Part shown: in pieces, positions 6,587-6,714 of the stretch | Position numbering within the stretch: position 1 is the first letter of the stretch | Layout of the letters: each line of letters opens with the position of its first letter | Assembly: GCA_002455335.1 (NCBI GenBank) | Contig: DKKP01000004.1 | Span: 2,573 to 9,286 of the forward strand | Reading direction: 5' to 3' | Source: Anaerolineales bacterium UBA6663 | GTDB taxonomy: Bacteria > Chloroflexota > Anaerolineae > Anaerolineales > UBA6663 | Length of the DNA: 6,714 bases | The notes under the pieces: generated by a model | Database searches by the model: none | Seen by the model: only the letters and a program-made list of their open reading frames with translations | What the model was told of the DNA's origin: nothing | Made by a program: the position numbers and the translations under genes

Positions 6587-6714
6587 ATGTCTGCTCCCAT
6601 CCTCGACATCCAAAACGTCAGCGCCGGCTACGGCAACGGCCGGCGGCGCGTCGACGCCTTGCGCGGGGTTTCACTTCAGATCCAGTCGGGCGAGATCTTC
6701 GGCCTGCTCGGCCC
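6587..6714 (+). CDS. ABC transporter ATP-binding protein, N-terminal fragment (cut by window end)
   Basis: Forty-two codons and two bases of the next are present, beginning MSAPILDIQNVSAGYG. The N-terminal beta strands of an ABC nucleotide-binding domain are clear: LDIQNVSAGY (6-15, with the aromatic A-loop Tyr15), ALRGVSLQIQSGEIFGLLG (24-42), and then the first bases of the Pro codon expected in Walker A (GPNGAGKT or similar). The window ends just before the nucleotide-binding lysine, so intactness cannot be judged. GEIFGLLG is typical of ATPases of ABC-2-type exporters (DrrA/CcmA-like) rather than of the importer at 53-1675; this is inference from wording and not firm. It is read divergently from the dehydrogenase operon and has a strong Shine-Dalgarno. 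Confidence 0.85.
   Translation, partial: MSAPILDIQNVSAGYGNGRRRVDALRGVSLQIQSGEIFGLLG

Overview
The window looks like chromosomal DNA from a GC-rich bacterium, most likely a member of the Chloroflexota. The strongest pointer is the membrane glycosyltransferase at 3018-4997. It ends in a beta-rich, secreted-type module of a kind I associate with that phylum (motifs GADLPAEV, VTLYWR, VFVHAF-like, APGAYPLRVGVYR). A J-domain protein fused to a formylglycine-enzyme-like domain, frequent GTG starts and mixed Shine-Dalgarno/leaderless starts fit the same picture. The assignment rests on recognising protein features, not on a search.

Layout, left to right. Positions 53-1675 (+) hold a tight pair: a polar amino acid ABC permease and its ATPase, three bases apart. 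The solute-binding protein is not visible and probably lies upstream. A 65-base, nearly perfect inverted repeat follows directly after the ATPase stop. A compact extended -10 promoter then leads into a J-domain/FGE-like fusion gene at 1761-3011 (+), apparently without a leader. That gene converges on a minus-strand block with only six bases between the two stop codons. The minus-strand block reads, in transcription order, a short-chain dehydrogenase (6378-5665), an AlkA-type DNA glycosylase (5668-5027) and the GT-C glycosyltransferase (4997-3018). The first two overlap by four bases and the third starts 29 bases later, so one transcript from a promoter near 6397-6405 is likely. A roughly 208-base divergent intergenic region with a 15-base palindrome and other repeats separates this block from the start of a second ABC ATPase gene (6587 onward, +), which is cut by the window edge before its Walker A motif.

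The ABC pair would import a polar amino acid or similar solute. The fusion protein is probably an Hsp70 co-chaperone whose C-terminal C-type-lectin-like fold binds or presents something, because the FGE catalytic cysteines are missing. The minus-strand genes (redox enzyme, alkylation repair, surface glycosylation) have no obvious common pathway and may simply share a transcript. I see no CRISPR array, tRNA, rRNA, transposase or phage gene. No complete undescribed system is evident; the best leads are the J-domain/FGE-like protein and the strand-biased hairpin in front of it.
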